The notes beneath the pieces are model-generated. The model saw only the letters and a program-made list of their open reading frames with translations, ran no database searches and was not told the origin of the DNA. DNA of 64,000 bases, from NCBI RefSeq assembly GCF_003205195.1, contig NZ_QJRY01000008.1, positions 262,963 to 326,962 on the forward strand, in the 5' to 3' direction. Made by a program: the position numbers and the translations under genes. This DNA comes from Peteryoungia wuzhouensis. Lineage in GTDB: Bacteria > Pseudomonadota > Alphaproteobacteria > Rhizobiales > Rhizobiaceae. Positions 26,744 to 35,912 of the stretch are shown in pieces. Position 1 is the stretch's first letter; every line of letters starts with the position of its first letter.

Positions 26744-28633
26744 ATGGCGGACAAGAAGAAGAAGACCGTATCGGCCGACTCCGGCAATCCGACGGAAACG
26801 CTGGTAAACCTGTGGCCCTATATGTGGCCGGCGGACCGGATGGACTTGAAGATGCGCGTGGTCTGGGCGACGGTCTTCCTGATCGTGTCCAAGTTCGTGC
26901 TGATCCTCGTCCCCTATTTCTTCAAATGGGCGACCGATGCGCTGAACGGCAGGCTCGACATGGCGGGCATTCTCCCCGCCTTCCTGCTCGGTGCCGTCGC
27001 CCTCGTCGTGTTCTACAACGTCACCCGCATCGCCCAGGTCGGCCTCAACCAGCTGCGCGACGCGCTGTTTGCCAGTGTCGGCCAGCATGCGGTCCGCCAG
27101 CTCGCCTACAAGACCTTCGTGCATATGCACCAGCTGTCGCTGCGCTTTCACCTGGAGCGCAAGACCGGCGGTCTGTCGCGCATCATCGAGCGCGGCACCA
27201 AGGGCATCGAAACGATCGTGCGCTTCACGATCCTCAACTCGATCCCCACCCTCATCGAATTCCTGCTGACGGCTGCGATCTTCTGGTGGACTTACGGCTT
27301 CTCCTATCTCGCCGTCACCGCCTTCACCGTCTGGGCCTATATCTGGTTCACCATCCGGGCGTCGGACTGGCGCATCGGCATACGTCGCGCGATGAACGAC
27401 AGCGACACGGACGCCAACACCAAGGCGATCGACTCGCTCTTGAACTTCGAGACCGTCAAGTATTTCGGCAACGAGGAGATGGAAGCCAAGCGTTTCGATG
27501 CGTCGATGGCACGTTACGAGAAGTCGGCGACCCAGGTCTGGACTTCGCTCGGCTGGCTGAACTTCGGCCAAGGCGTCATCTTCGGCATCGGCACGGCGGT
27601 GATCATGGTCATGTCGGCGCTCGCCGTCCAGCGCGGCGACCAGACGATCGGCGACTTCGTCTTCGTGAATGCTCTGCTGATGCAGCTCTCGGTGCCGCTC
27701 AACTTCATCGGCTTCGTCTACCGCGAAATCCGCCAGGGCCTCACCGATATCGAGCAGATGTTCGACCTGCTTGAGGTCGAAGCCGAAGTGGTCGACAGAC
27801 CAGGTGCCGCGGCCCTTTCGATCGACAAGGGCGCGATTGCCTTCAAGGACGTGCACTTCCATTACGATCCCGACCGGCCGATCCTGAAAGGCGTGTCCTT
27901 CGAGGTACCGGCCGGAAAGACCGTTGCCGTGGTCGGTCCGTCGGGTGCTGGCAAATCGACGATCTCCCGCCTCCTCTACCGCTTCTATGATGTGCAGGAG
28001 GGCTCGATCACCATCGACGGCCAGGATGTGCGCGATGTGACGCAGAAATCGCTGCGCGCCGTGATCGGCATGGTTCCGCAGGATACCGTGCTGTTCAACG
28101 ATACCATCGCCTACAATATCCGTTACGGACGCCCTGCCGCATCCGACGCCGAGATCGAGCAGGCGACCGAAGTGGCGCAGATCGCCCGTTTCATCAAGGA
28201 ACTGCCCGAGGGCTACAATACCAAGGTCGGCGAGCGGGGCCTGAAACTCTCCGGCGGTGAAAAGCAGCGCGTGGCAATTGCCCGCACCGTTCTGAAAGCC
28301 CCGCCGATCCTGATCCTCGACGAGGCAACCTCGGCGCTCGACACGACGACCGAACACGAGATCCAGTCAGCACTCGACGTGGTCTCCAAGAACCGCACGA
28401 CGCTGGTGATTGCCCATCGCCTGTCCACCGTCGTCAATGCCGACGAGATCATCGTGCTGAAGGGCGGCGAGATTGCCGAACGCGGCAGCCATGCCGTGCT
28501 TCTCGAACAGAACGGGCTTTACGCCTCGATGTGGAACCGCCAGCGGGAAGCGACGCAGGCCGAAGAGCGGCTCCGCCAGGTCCGCGAAAGCGACGAACTC
28601 GGTGTGGTGGTCCGCCGCCCGCCCGCCGTCTGA
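26744..28633 (+). CDS. Atm1-type ABC exporter
   Basis: A 629-residue half-transporter with six membrane helices (about 35-330) fused to an ATPase domain (about 365-600). Walker A GPSGAGKST is at about 398-406, the signature LSGGEKQR near 502 and Walker B ILILDEATSALD near 522. The N-terminal region and SKFVLILVPYFFKWATDALNG match bacterial Atm1/HMT1 homologues, which export glutathione-metal or glutathione-sulphur conjugates and aid heavy-metal tolerance. Family membership is firm; the exact substrate is inferred from the Novosphingobium and mitochondrial relatives. Confidence 0.93.
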   Translation: MADKKKKTVSADSGNPTETLVNLWPYMWPADRMDLKMRVVWATVFLIVSKFVLILVPYFFKWATDALNGRLDMAGILPAFLLGAVALVVFYNVTRIAQVGLNQLRDALFASVGQHAVRQLAYKTFVHMHQLSLRFHLERKTGGLSRIIERGTKGIETIVRFTILNSIPTLIEFLLTAAIFWWTYGFSYLAVTAFTVWAYIWFTIRASDWRIGIRRAMNDSDTDANTKAIDSLLNFETVKYFGNEEMEAKRFDASMARYEKSATQVWTSLGWLNFGQGVIFGIGTAVIMVMSALAVQRGDQTIGDFVFVNALLMQLSVPLNFIGFVYREIRQGLTDIEQMFDLLEVEAEVVDRPGAAALSIDKGAIAFKDVHFHYDPDRPILKGVSFEVPAGKTVAVVGPSGAGKSTISRLLYRFYDVQEGSITIDGQDVRDVTQKSLRAVIGMVPQDTVLFNDTIAYNIRYGRPAASDAEIEQATEVAQIARFIKELPEGYNTKVGERGLKLSGGEKQRVAIARTVLKAPPILILDEATSALDTTTEHEIQSALDVVSKNRTTLVIAHRLSTVVNADEIIVLKGGEIAERGSHAVLLEQNGLYASMWNRQREATQAEERLRQVRESDELGVVVRRPPAV

Positions 28634-28649
28634 CAAGGACCAGTCGGCG

Positions 28650-29933
28650 TCACTCGGCGAGGTAGAGCCGATTGCGGCCGTCGCGCTTGGCCTGATAGAG
28701 CGCGATGTCGGCGCGGCGCAGCGCCTGGTCGATCGTCTCCTCCGACGGATTGAAGTATGCGAGACCCGCACTGATCGTGCCGGCGGCACCGGCGCCGGTC
28801 TGAACCTGGCAATAGCGGGCAATGTCCTGGCGAGCCGTTTCCAGCATGTCGTATGCGGTCGGAACAGCCTGCTCCGGGAAGAAGGCGAAGAACTCCTCGC
28901 CGCCCGCACGGGCGACCAGCATGCCCTCTGCCTCCTGTGACCGCAGGGTGTCGACGATCGAGCAGAGAGTTACGTCTCCTTCCGCGTGACCCAGCTCATC
29001 GTTGATCGACTTGAAATGGTCGATATCGATCACGGCAACCGCGAGGATCGTCTCAGGCTTCGCATCCGCGATCTGTTCGGACGCCACCTGGAAGAATTTG
29101 CGACGGTTGGCGGCATTGGTGAGTGGATCCCGCTCGGCGGCTTCAATCAGCCGGGATTCCAGTTCCTTGCGCTCCGTAATGTCGATGATGACGCCGGTGA
29201 CGCCGCGGATCTCGCCTCTTTCCGAATCGAGACGAGCCTTGTGCACCATGATGTGGCGCATACCGGTCTCGGGCAGGCAGACATCCGTTTCCGTACGCAT
29301 GACGCCGCCCTGGCGCAACAGCTGCAGGTCGGAGGCGTGATAGGCCTCGGCCATCTCGGGCGGGACGAAATCCTGCAGCCGTTGTCCGAGGACGCGGTCG
29401 CTGCTCAAGCCGAGGAAATTCCCGAAGGCCGCATTGCAGACGAGATATCGTCCCTCCACATCCTTCACGTAGATCGGCGTCGGCAATTGGTCGAGCCCAT
29501 GCTGCCAGATGTCCAGTTTTGCCTGCATGTCCTGACGCCAGCGTTCTTCACGCTGGCGCAGTTGCAGATGCCGCCTGGCGCGCATCAGGCAGGAGACGAG
29601 TTGTCGCGGGTCCATTTCACAAAGGATGTCGTCGGCGCCGGCTCCGAAGAGATCGGCCTGCAATACCGCATCCACCTCCTGGACAGTCAGCGCAACCAGA
29701 TAGACGGTGTCCTGATGCATGGCTCGAAGACGAGCAAGTTCGTGGCCGCGCGAGCCTGTGCCAATCGAAACGAAACAGACGGCACCCGGCGCAATGTCAG
29801 CAGGATTGGAGATGAAGACGGCGCGCAAAGGCTCAAGGATCCCTGGCGCGGGTCGTCCTTTCAGGCAGAACCAGCACAAGTCATCAGCGGAACCTGGGTC
29901 CGTCAGTTCTTTGCTCTTCAAAGCAGTTCGCAA
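28650..29933 (-). CDS. PAS-GGDEF diguanylate cyclase with degenerate receiver domain
   Basis: The 427-residue product has an N-terminal receiver-like region (about 35-125) lacking a clear phospho-acceptor set, a PAS domain (about 143-255) and a GGDEF domain (about 263-427) with GGEEF and IDIDHFKSINDELGH intact. No RxxD inhibitory site is seen. It therefore probably makes cyclic-di-GMP in response to a PAS-sensed signal in the cytoplasm. The only available start is TTG at 29933, supported by AAGGA seven bases upstream; no ATG or GTG precedes it in frame before a stop. Confidence 0.88.
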   Translation of the reverse strand: MRTALKSKELTDPGSADDLCWFCLKGRPAPGILEPLRAVFISNPADIAPGAVCFVSIGTGSRGHELARLRAMHQDTVYLVALTVQEVDAVLQADLFGAGADDILCEMDPRQLVSCLMRARRHLQLRQREERWRQDMQAKLDIWQHGLDQLPTPIYVKDVEGRYLVCNAAFGNFLGLSSDRVLGQRLQDFVPPEMAEAYHASDLQLLRQGGVMRTETDVCLPETGMRHIMVHKARLDSERGEIRGVTGVIIDITERKELESRLIEAAERDPLTNAANRRKFFQVASEQIADAKPETILAVAVIDIDHFKSINDELGHAEGDVTLCSIVDTLRSQEAEGMLVARAGGEEFFAFFPEQAVPTAYDMLETARQDIARYCQVQTGAGAAGTISAGLAYFNPSEETIDQALRRADIALYQAKRDGRNRLYLAE

Positions 29934-30163
29934 GTTGGATTCCTTGGGCGGCAGCGACAGAGTTCGCTTATGCAGTCACCCTTTTTTTAGGGGGTAATTA
30001 TTGACAGAGTCTCGACAATCTCTCTTTCCACCAATTTTTTCCGAGACCGTCGGATAAGGCAGCCAATCCGTCGCTGGCGAGAGTTGATTTGCGTCCCGGC
30101 ATTGCCCCTGCCGATCTTTCGGGGTAGTCACGGGCAACCCCTTTTTCAAAGATTGAGGAACTC

Positions 30164-30862
30164 ATGGATCTGCTGGAAACCATACGCAAGACGATCGTGC
30201 CGGTGCACAAGGAAGGCTATCCTTTCGTCGCTGCCTTCTTCGTCGCGTCGCTGGTGCTCGGCTGGCTCTGGGACCCCTTGTTCTGGGTCGGTCTCATCCT
30301 GACGCTCTGGTGCGCCTATTTCTTCCGCGACCCGGAACGTGTGACGCCGCAGGACGACGATCTGGTGATCAGCCCGGCCGATGGTCGCGTCTCCTCCGTG
30401 CAGATGAGCCTGCCGCCGGAAGAACTGCAGCTCGGCAGCGAACCGATGCTGCGCATCACCGTGTTCATGAACGTGTTCAACTGCCATGTGAACCGCGCCC
30501 CGATGCGCGGCCGGGTGACGACCATCGCCTACAAGGAAGGCGAGTTCCTGAATGCCGAACTCGACAAGGCGAGCACCGACAACGAGCGCAACGGCCTCGT
30601 CATCGAAACCCGCCACGGCGCCATCGGCGTCGTGCAGATCGCCGGCCTTGTCGCGCGCCGCATCATCTGCTGGACCAATCCCAACGAACCGCTGGACGCC
30701 GGTGAGCGCTTCGGTCTGATCCGCTTCGGCTCGCGGCTTGACGTCTTCCTGCCGGCTGGCGCCGAGCCGCGCGTCTCCGTCGGCCAGACGGCGATCGCCG
30801 GTGAGACCGTTCTTGCCGAATTCGGCTCGACCAAGGGTCCGGTCATAAGCCGCCGCGCTTGA
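30164..30862 (+). CDS. psd: Phosphatidylserine decarboxylase
   Basis: Psd converts phosphatidylserine to phosphatidylethanolamine at the inner membrane. The 232-residue short-type (alphaproteobacterial) enzyme has two N-terminal hydrophobic segments, FFRDPER near residue 53, ISPADGRV, the [11 protein letters not shown] motif and the self-cleavage site EFGST (about 219-223), where Ser222 becomes the pyruvoyl group. GAGGAA lies before the start. pssA follows 11 bases later and supplies the substrate. Confidence 0.96.
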   Translation: MDLLETIRKTIVPVHKEGYPFVAAFFVASLVLGWLWDPLFWVGLILTLWCAYFFRDPERVTPQDDDLVISPADGRVSSVQMSLPPEELQLGSEPMLRITVFMNVFNCHVNRAPMRGRVTTIAYKEGEFLNAELDKASTDNERNGLVIETRHGAIGVVQIAGLVARRIICWTNPNEPLDAGERFGLIRFGSRLDVFLPAGAEPRVSVGQTAIAGETVLAEFGSTKGPVISRRA

Positions 30863-30873
30863 TGGAGGGCGAG

Positions 30874-31734
30874 ATGGACGCACCGAACAGCACGCCCGAC
30901 GAACGCACCCCACCGGCTGCGGCTCCGAATGCGCGCGGCCCACGACTGCGTGAAATTCCGCTTCGCCTCGTCATCCCCAACCTGATTACGGTGCTTGCGA
31001 TCTGCGCAGGCCTCACGGGTATCCGGCTTGCCTTCGAAAACCGCTACGAGCTCGCGGTCTCCATGGTGCTGCTGGCCGCCTTTCTGGATGGCATCGACGG
31101 CCGGATCGCGCGCATGATGAAGGCAACGTCGAAATTCGGCGCGCAGATGGATTCGCTCGCCGACATCATCAATTTCGGCGTGGCGCCCGCGCTCGTGCTC
31201 TATGTCTATGTTCTCGATCAGGCCCGCTCTCTGGGTTGGATCGCGGCGCTCATCTACACGATCGCTGCCGGTCTGCGGCTTGCCCGCTTCAACGTCATGG
31301 CCGATCGCGAGACGAAGGCGCCCTGGCAATCGGAGTTCTTCGTCGGCGTTCCAGCGCCGGCTGGAGCGGCCCTGGTGCTGCTGCCTGTCTATATCGGCTT
31401 CCTCCAGTTCGAGCTGACCCTGCCGTTTGCCTATGCGAGCGCGGTCTATACGATCGTGATCGCCTATCTCCTGGTCAGCCGGTTGCCGGTCTGGTCGGGC
31501 AAGTCCGAGACCAGCCATATCCGCCGCGATCTCGTCTTCCCGATGATTCTCGGTGTCGTGCTCTACGTTGCCCTGCTGATGAGCTTCACCTGGGAAGTTC
31601 TGGTGGTGACGGTGGTGCTTTACCTCTGCTCGCTGCCGATCGGCGCCCGCAACTGGCACAAGCGCTACGGGACGCTGACGATCGGTGAAGAAAGCGCCGA
31701 AAAGGGGCTCTCGGAAATAGATCGCGGCGTGTGA
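30874..31734 (+). CDS. pssA: CDP-diacylglycerol-serine O-phosphatidyltransferase
   Basis: PssA makes phosphatidylserine from CDP-diacylglycerol and serine, the step before psd. The 286-residue membrane protein carries the CDP-alcohol phosphotransferase signature DG-x2-DGRIAR-x8-GAQMDSLAD (from about residue 72), so it is the type II enzyme. About eight membrane helices are predicted. ATG 30874 is chosen because GGAGG ends five bases upstream; ATG 30862 overlaps the psd stop and lacks a site. Confidence 0.95.
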   Translation: MDAPNSTPDERTPPAAAPNARGPRLREIPLRLVIPNLITVLAICAGLTGIRLAFENRYELAVSMVLLAAFLDGIDGRIARMMKATSKFGAQMDSLADIINFGVAPALVLYVYVLDQARSLGWIAALIYTIAAGLRLARFNVMADRETKAPWQSEFFVGVPAPAGAALVLLPVYIGFLQFELTLPFAYASAVYTIVIAYLLVSRLPVWSGKSETSHIRRDLVFPMILGVVLYVALLMSFTWEVLVVTVVLYLCSLPIGARNWHKRYGTLTIGEESAEKGLSEIDRGV

Positions 31735-31768
31735 AAACCCCGAAAACTTAACGAAAACTTTACAAACC

Positions 31769-31812
31769 GAGCCCCGCCAAGCCCAAAAGCTTGCGCGGGG
31801 CTCTCGTTTTGT
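31769..31812 (+). terminator. Rho-independent terminator after psd-pssA
   Basis: GAGCCCCGC (31769-31777) pairs with GCGGGGCTC (31795-31803); an inner AAGC/GCTT extends the stem. A T-rich tract follows. It ends the phospholipid operon. Confidence 0.88.
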
Positions 31813-31836
31813 TTCGCTTTTGTCGAAATTTGACTT

Positions 31837-31849
31837 GAGTCACAGACTC
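31837..31849. promoter_or_regulatory. Small dyad upstream of a 47-codon gene
   Basis: GAGTC-ACA-GACTC lies at 31837-31849, next to TTGACT at 31830-31835, which could be a -35 element. It may be an operator for the small gene at 31925. Confidence 0.3.
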
Positions 31850-31924
31850 GGTCACGCTTTTGTCATGTTCTCCACAGAGAGAGCCGCACAACAAAATGCC
31901 GGGTCAGGAATCATCCAGAGGACA

Positions 31925-32068
31925 ATGACAATGTCGAACGCAAACGAAGCCGAGCAGCAGAAGCCGGCAAATCAGAATCTCGCCGCCAACTACCGACCAC
32001 TCGCCCTCAAGGCCGTTGTCGCCGCGGCTCTGATGCTGAAGCGCAAGCCGACCCCCAAGGTCGCCTGA
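31925..32068 (+). CDS. 47-residue hypothetical protein
   Basis: An AGAGGA site precedes ATG 31925. The product has a polar Gln/Asn-rich N-terminus, then an Ala-rich hydrophobic stretch (ALKAVVAAALMLKRK) too short and basic to be a firm membrane helix, and a Lys/Pro tail. The frame is open further upstream to 31820, but that start lies on top of the terminator tail. Small proteins of this sort occur in rhizobia; no function is known. Confidence 0.5.
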   Translation: MTMSNANEAEQQKPANQNLAANYRPLALKAVVAAALMLKRKPTPKVA

Positions 32069-32087
32069 GGCGCTTCGCCTCTCGTCG

Positions 32088-32852
32088 CTAAAACAGGCTC
32101 ATCTGTCCGTCGTCAGGCTTTGCCGCGACGGGCTTCTGGAGTAGTGCGCGCGGAACGACCGGCACCTGTAGTTCCGGGCCGACATTGGCGACCTTGTTGA
32201 CGAGATCGGACACTGGAATGGCCTCGAACAAGTCTTCCTGGGCCGGTTTCATCAGATCGACCACGTCGCGGGGCTCGCCGCTGCGGCAGTCCAGCCAGCG
32301 GGTGAAATCCTCCGGCGCGATGACCACGGGCATGCGGTCATGGATCGCGCCAATCGTCTTGTTGGCCCCGACCGTGAGGATGCAGCCGGTATCGAGTTCG
32401 GCCCCATCCTTCGACATGTAGGTTTCCATCAATCCGGCAAAACACACCACCCCGCCCTGACGCGGCCGGATCCAATAGGCCTGGGGTTTTTCGCCGCTTT
32501 CCTTCGACGGCCGGTGCCATTCGTAAAAGCCAGACGTCGGCACAAGGATGCGGCGATGACGCATGGCGGCCCGGAACGAAGCCTTTTCGATGGCCGTCTC
32601 GGAGCGTGCATTGATCAGCAGCGTGAATTCGGCCGGATCTTTCACCCAGGACGGAATCAGGCCCCAGCGTACCAGAACCGCAAGGCGGTCTGGCCGGTTG
32701 CTGCCCGGTTCGGTCGGCGGCCCAGCCACCACCACGAGGATCGGCTGCGTCGGGGCGATATTGTAGCGCGCCGGAAAACCTTCCAGTTCCATCAGGCCGA
32801 GAATTTCGCGCACCTCTTCCGGGCTCGCGGTCAGAGCAAAACGTCCGCACAT
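32088..32852 (-). CDS. SOS response-associated peptidase (SRAP, YedK/HMCES)
   Basis: A 254-residue SRAP protein. After Met removal, Cys2 (MCGRFALT) forms a thiazolidine link to abasic sites in single-stranded DNA and shields them. The other conserved residues are visible: NARSET (Asn), GFYEWHR (Glu) and HDRMPVV (His). It was started at 32852 because Cys2 must be the second residue; the frame stays open well upstream but is not family sequence. SOS control cannot be confirmed: no clear LexA box was seen. Confidence 0.93.
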   Translation of the reverse strand: MCGRFALTASPEEVREILGLMELEGFPARYNIAPTQPILVVVAGPPTEPGSNRPDRLAVLVRWGLIPSWVKDPAEFTLLINARSETAIEKASFRAAMRHRRILVPTSGFYEWHRPSKESGEKPQAYWIRPRQGGVVCFAGLMETYMSKDGAELDTGCILTVGANKTIGAIHDRMPVVIAPEDFTRWLDCRSGEPRDVVDLMKPAQEDLFEAIPVSDLVNKVANVGPELQVPVVPRALLQKPVAAKPDDGQMSLF

Positions 32853-32983
32853 TCGATTTTCATGGCAGCCGATCTCCCGAGGGTCAAGCGCCGGTCGCGC
32901 TTGCGGGCTTGGCGAAAAGCCGCGATATTCGCCCGCGTCGCTGCTTCGTTTCCGAGCGGCGCCAATGACTGGAGCCGTCCCGC

Positions 32984-33409
32984 ATGAACCAACCCCGCCT
33001 CGCCTCCTCTGCCATCGTCGAACGGGCCGGGCGCTTTCTCCTCGTGCGCCGGAGCAATCCGCCGGCAGCCGATCTCTATGCCTTTCCCGGCGGACGGGCG
33101 GAGCCGGGCGAGACACCGGCCGAAACGGCACTGCGCGAACTGGAGGAAGAGACAGGCGTCGTCGGGCGAAATCCGCGCCTGTTCGAAACCTATGAACTCC
33201 TGCCCGAAGTCGGCGTGGCCGGCAGCCATTATCTGCTCTCGGTCTTTCGGGTGGATGCGGACAGCGACAGCGTGGCCGTGGCGCGCAGCGACGCCGCCGA
33301 TGCCGGCTGGTTCCTTCCGGAGGAGATCGAGGATCTGCCCGTGCCACCCAGCGTGCGAGACTGCGTCCAGAAGCTCGTCGCGTCAGCCGCCACCGAGGGG
33401 AGAGGCTGA
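32984..33409 (+). CDS. NUDIX hydrolase
   Basis: A 141-residue Nudix protein with a perfect box from Gly37 to Val59 (G-x5-E-x7-RELEEETGV). These enzymes hydrolyse nucleoside diphosphate derivatives with Mg2+ held by the box glutamates. The start (MNQPRLASSAIVERAGRFLLVRR) is typical of small ADP-ribose or ADP-sugar pyrophosphatases. The next gene begins one base after the stop, so the two are cotranscribed. Exact substrate unknown. Confidence 0.92.
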   Translation: MNQPRLASSAIVERAGRFLLVRRSNPPAADLYAFPGGRAEPGETPAETALRELEEETGVVGRNPRLFETYELLPEVGVAGSHYLLSVFRVDADSDSVAVARSDAADAGWFLPEEIEDLPVPPSVRDCVQKLVASAATEGRG

Positions 33410-33410
33410 C

Positions 33411-33836
33411 ATGGCGCATTTCACCAAACGGTCTTCCATCTTTCTGGCAGCCGCCATGCTCACCGCAATCAGTGCGGCGGCGCAGGACGCCACGATCGTT
33501 AGCCCCCCTCCACCGGTCGAAACGGAGAAGCCGACACCCTATGACGACCGACTCGGGCGGCTATCGGAGATCGTCGGGGCGGTGCATTACCTGCGCAACC
33601 TTTGCAATGCATCCGGAGAACCGGAATGGCGGCAATCGCTGCAGGCTCTGCTGGAAACCGAGACGAAAGACGAGCCCAAACGCCGGGCAAAGCTGACAGC
33701 GGCCTACAACCGCGGGTACCGGTCATTTGCCGCAGTCTATACCTCTTGCACCCAGGCCGCAGTTCGTGCAGAGGAGAATTACCGTATCGAAGGCGCAACA
33801 CTCGCCACAGAAATTACCGCCCGCTATGGAAATTAA
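33411..33836 (+). CDS. TIGR02301 family secreted protein
   Basis: A 141-residue protein with a signal peptide (IFLAAAMLTAISAAAQ, cleavage after about residue 24) and a mature helical domain containing YDDRLGRLSEIVGAVHYLRNLC and a paired later Cys (YTSC). The pattern matches TIGR02301, an alphaproteobacterial family of unknown function. The two cysteines may form a disulphide in the periplasm. It sits one base after the Nudix gene. Confidence 0.85.
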   Translation: MAHFTKRSSIFLAAAMLTAISAAAQDATIVSPPPPVETEKPTPYDDRLGRLSEIVGAVHYLRNLCNASGEPEWRQSLQALLETETKDEPKRRAKLTAAYNRGYRSFAAVYTSCTQAAVRAEENYRIEGATLATEITARYGN

Positions 33837-33932
33837 CGATTAATTCACCTCTTTTGGCCTCACCCCGTGTCGTTTTGGCAAAAGGCTGATACGGTCGTTA
33901 AGACCTGAGTAAGAGTGCTTCGAGGAATGCCC

Positions 33933-34190
33933 ATGGAACCGCGCCGCAACGAGATCGACGACATGATCGTTCACGAGAAGATGCAGGCTGCGCTCGAATA
34001 TCAGAACGAGGCCTGGGCCGACGGCATGGCCGACGGAATCGAACCCGAGATCATCGCCGATGCAGCCTTTGCACTGGCGATGCGCGAAACCATCCGCATC
34101 CATGGCGAACACGGCGCCGAGGCCATCCTCGACGCGCTCAAGACCCGTCTCTTGGCCGGCGAATTCTCGCCCGAGCGCCGGGTTCAGTAA
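33933..34190 (+). CDS. Small conserved rhizobial protein (DUF5076-like)
   Basis: An 85-residue soluble, acidic and helical protein (MEPRRNEIDDMIVHEKMQAALEY...). ATG 33933 has GAGG seven bases upstream; GTG 33915 and ATG 33927 are alternatives. Residues 25-70 (EAWADGMADGIEPEIIADAAFALAMRETI) look like a conserved helical pair. I recognise it only as a rhizobial hypothetical protein; the DUF number is tentative. Confidence 0.65.
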   Translation: MEPRRNEIDDMIVHEKMQAALEYQNEAWADGMADGIEPEIIADAAFALAMRETIRIHGEHGAEAILDALKTRLLAGEFSPERRVQ

Positions 34191-34212
34191 AACACGACGG
34201 CAGAGGCTCATA

Positions 34213-34962
34213 ATGACGATTTCTTCGCGGGTCAGGCTCATCTGCTTGACAGGCGCGCTGGCACTATCGGTCACCAGCCTACCCCTCTCCTGGCCGATGC
34301 CGGCCTACGCGCTCTCCGACATCAAGGACATCACACCGCACCCGCCGGAGGAACAGACACCTTCGGCTCCAGGCCCCGTGCCCGGCGAGGATGAGAGCCC
34401 CGCCGACGACGCCTTTCCGGTCATTCCCGATCCGGACCCACTGATCAAAAACCCGGAAACGGAACAGGCGGACCCGGCAACGTCGGAGGAGCCGGCACCG
34501 GAAGTGATCTACGACATCGAAAAGGCGCCCGAGCCGGTGCGCCGCATGCGCAAGCTGATCATGGATGCAGCCGCCAGCGGTGATATCCAGGCGTTGAAGC
34601 CGCTGTTCGATGTCGGACCGAATCAGACTCAGATCCCTCTGCAGACGCCGGAGCAGGATCCGATTGCCGCGCTCAAGGGCCTATCTGGCGATGACGAGGG
34701 ACAGGAGATCTTGGCAATCCTGCTTGATGTGCTGTCGACCGGCTTCGTGCAACTCGACAAGGGCACGCCTGACGAAGCCTATGTCTGGCCCTATTTCGCC
34801 GGCAAGTCGCTCGCCCTTTTGACCCCGCGCGAGAAGGTCGAACTGCTCAGGATCGTGACTGCCGGCGATGTGGCGGAGATGCAGGAACAGGGCAATTACA
34901 ATTTCTTCCGCGTCGGAATCAGCCCTGACGGCCGGTGGAAATTCTTCAACGTCGGCGACTGA
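34213..34962 (+). CDS. Secreted protein of unknown function
   Basis: A 249-residue protein with a signal peptide (LICLTGALALSVTSLPLSWPMPAYA, cleavage after about residue 33), a long Pro/Glu-rich disordered linker (about 40-105) and a folded C-terminal domain (about 108-249) with VRRMRKLIMDAAASGDIQALKPLF and a closing FFRVGISPDGRWKFFNVGD. It follows the DUF5076-like gene on the same strand. Similar proteins are found across Rhizobiaceae. Likely periplasmic; no known catalytic motif. Confidence 0.75.
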   Translation: MTISSRVRLICLTGALALSVTSLPLSWPMPAYALSDIKDITPHPPEEQTPSAPGPVPGEDESPADDAFPVIPDPDPLIKNPETEQADPATSEEPAPEVIYDIEKAPEPVRRMRKLIMDAAASGDIQALKPLFDVGPNQTQIPLQTPEQDPIAALKGLSGDDEGQEILAILLDVLSTGFVQLDKGTPDEAYVWPYFAGKSLALLTPREKVELLRIVTAGDVAEMQEQGNYNFFRVGISPDGRWKFFNVGD

Positions 34963-35069
34963 CGCTCAAACATCCGCGCTCGCCAAACTGTGGGCTGTGA
35001 CGTCATGCGCTTGTCGGCTAGACTTGGGGCTCTTAAGTCTGCCGCCAGCGCAACATCACGGTGACCCTC

Positions 35070-35909
35070 ATGCCTTCAGCCTTCCTGCCCGACCGTGCCT
35101 TCGTCCATGTTGGCGGTGCAGATGCAGACCATTTCCTGCAAAACCTGATCACGACCGATCTCGGCAGCCTGGCCGCCGGCGAGGCACGCCCCGGTGCATT
35201 GCTCACTCCCCAGGGCAAGATCCTCTTCGACTTTCTGATCTGGCGCGATGGCGACGGTTTTGTGCTGGACACCGCTCTGGAGCAGCAGGACGCGCTGATC
35301 CGTCGGCTGACCATGTACAAGCTGCGCGCAGCCGTCACACTATCGGCCGGCCCGCAAACAGGTGCCACGGCCATCTGGGGCAGCGATGACGAAAGTGGCG
35401 TTGCCGACCATCGCTTTGCACTCGCCGGAACACCTGTGCGGCGGATCGTCGGCAAGGTCGGAGAACCCGGCGATGCATCCGGCTATGCCGCATTGCGGAT
35501 CATCAATGGTGTCGTCGAATCGGGTTCCGATTTCGCCCTGCAAGACGCGTTCCCGCACGACATCCTTTTCGACAAGTCCGGTGGCGTTTCCTTCCGCAAG
35601 GGGTGTTATGTCGGCCAGGAGGTGGTCTCGCGCATGCAGCACCGCTCCACGGCACGCCGGCGTGTGGTCATTGTCGCGGCAGAGCAGCCATTGCCCGCGA
35701 CCGGCACGGAGATTACCGTCGACGGCAAGCCGATCGGCGCGCTTGGCACGGTTGCCGGGACACGTGCGCTTGCGATCGTGCGCATCGATAAGGCCGGCGA
35801 AGCGATGAGCAAAGGCACCGCCGTGCTTGCGGCCGATGTGCCGCTCAGCCTCACCTTGCCCGTCTGGACCGGCCTCGCCTTCCCTTCGGCTGCGGCTGAG
35901 GACGCCTGA
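35070..35909 (+). CDS. ygfZ: YgfZ/GcvT-like folate-binding protein
   Basis: A 279-residue aminomethyltransferase-like protein that supports iron-sulphur enzyme assembly or repair using tetrahydrofolate. The family signature KGCYVGQEVVSR is at about 177-188, with the reactive Cys. The N-terminal FLQNLITTDL is also typical. ATG 35070 is preferred to GTG 35061. It heads a compact operon with the HD hydrolase (3-base gap), the phosphatase and nadQ. Confidence 0.9.
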   Translation: MPSAFLPDRAFVHVGGADADHFLQNLITTDLGSLAAGEARPGALLTPQGKILFDFLIWRDGDGFVLDTALEQQDALIRRLTMYKLRAAVTLSAGPQTGATAIWGSDDESGVADHRFALAGTPVRRIVGKVGEPGDASGYAALRIINGVVESGSDFALQDAFPHDILFDKSGGVSFRKGCYVGQEVVSRMQHRSTARRRVVIVAAEQPLPATGTEITVDGKPIGALGTVAGTRALAIVRIDKAGEAMSKGTAVLAADVPLSLTLPVWTGLAFPSAAAEDA

Positions 35910-35912
35910 GGC

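Noticed and set aside
26669..28357. 562-codon frame antisense to the ABC exporter
   Set aside because: Shadow of the exporter; composition is His/Arg/Asp rich as expected for an antisense reading.
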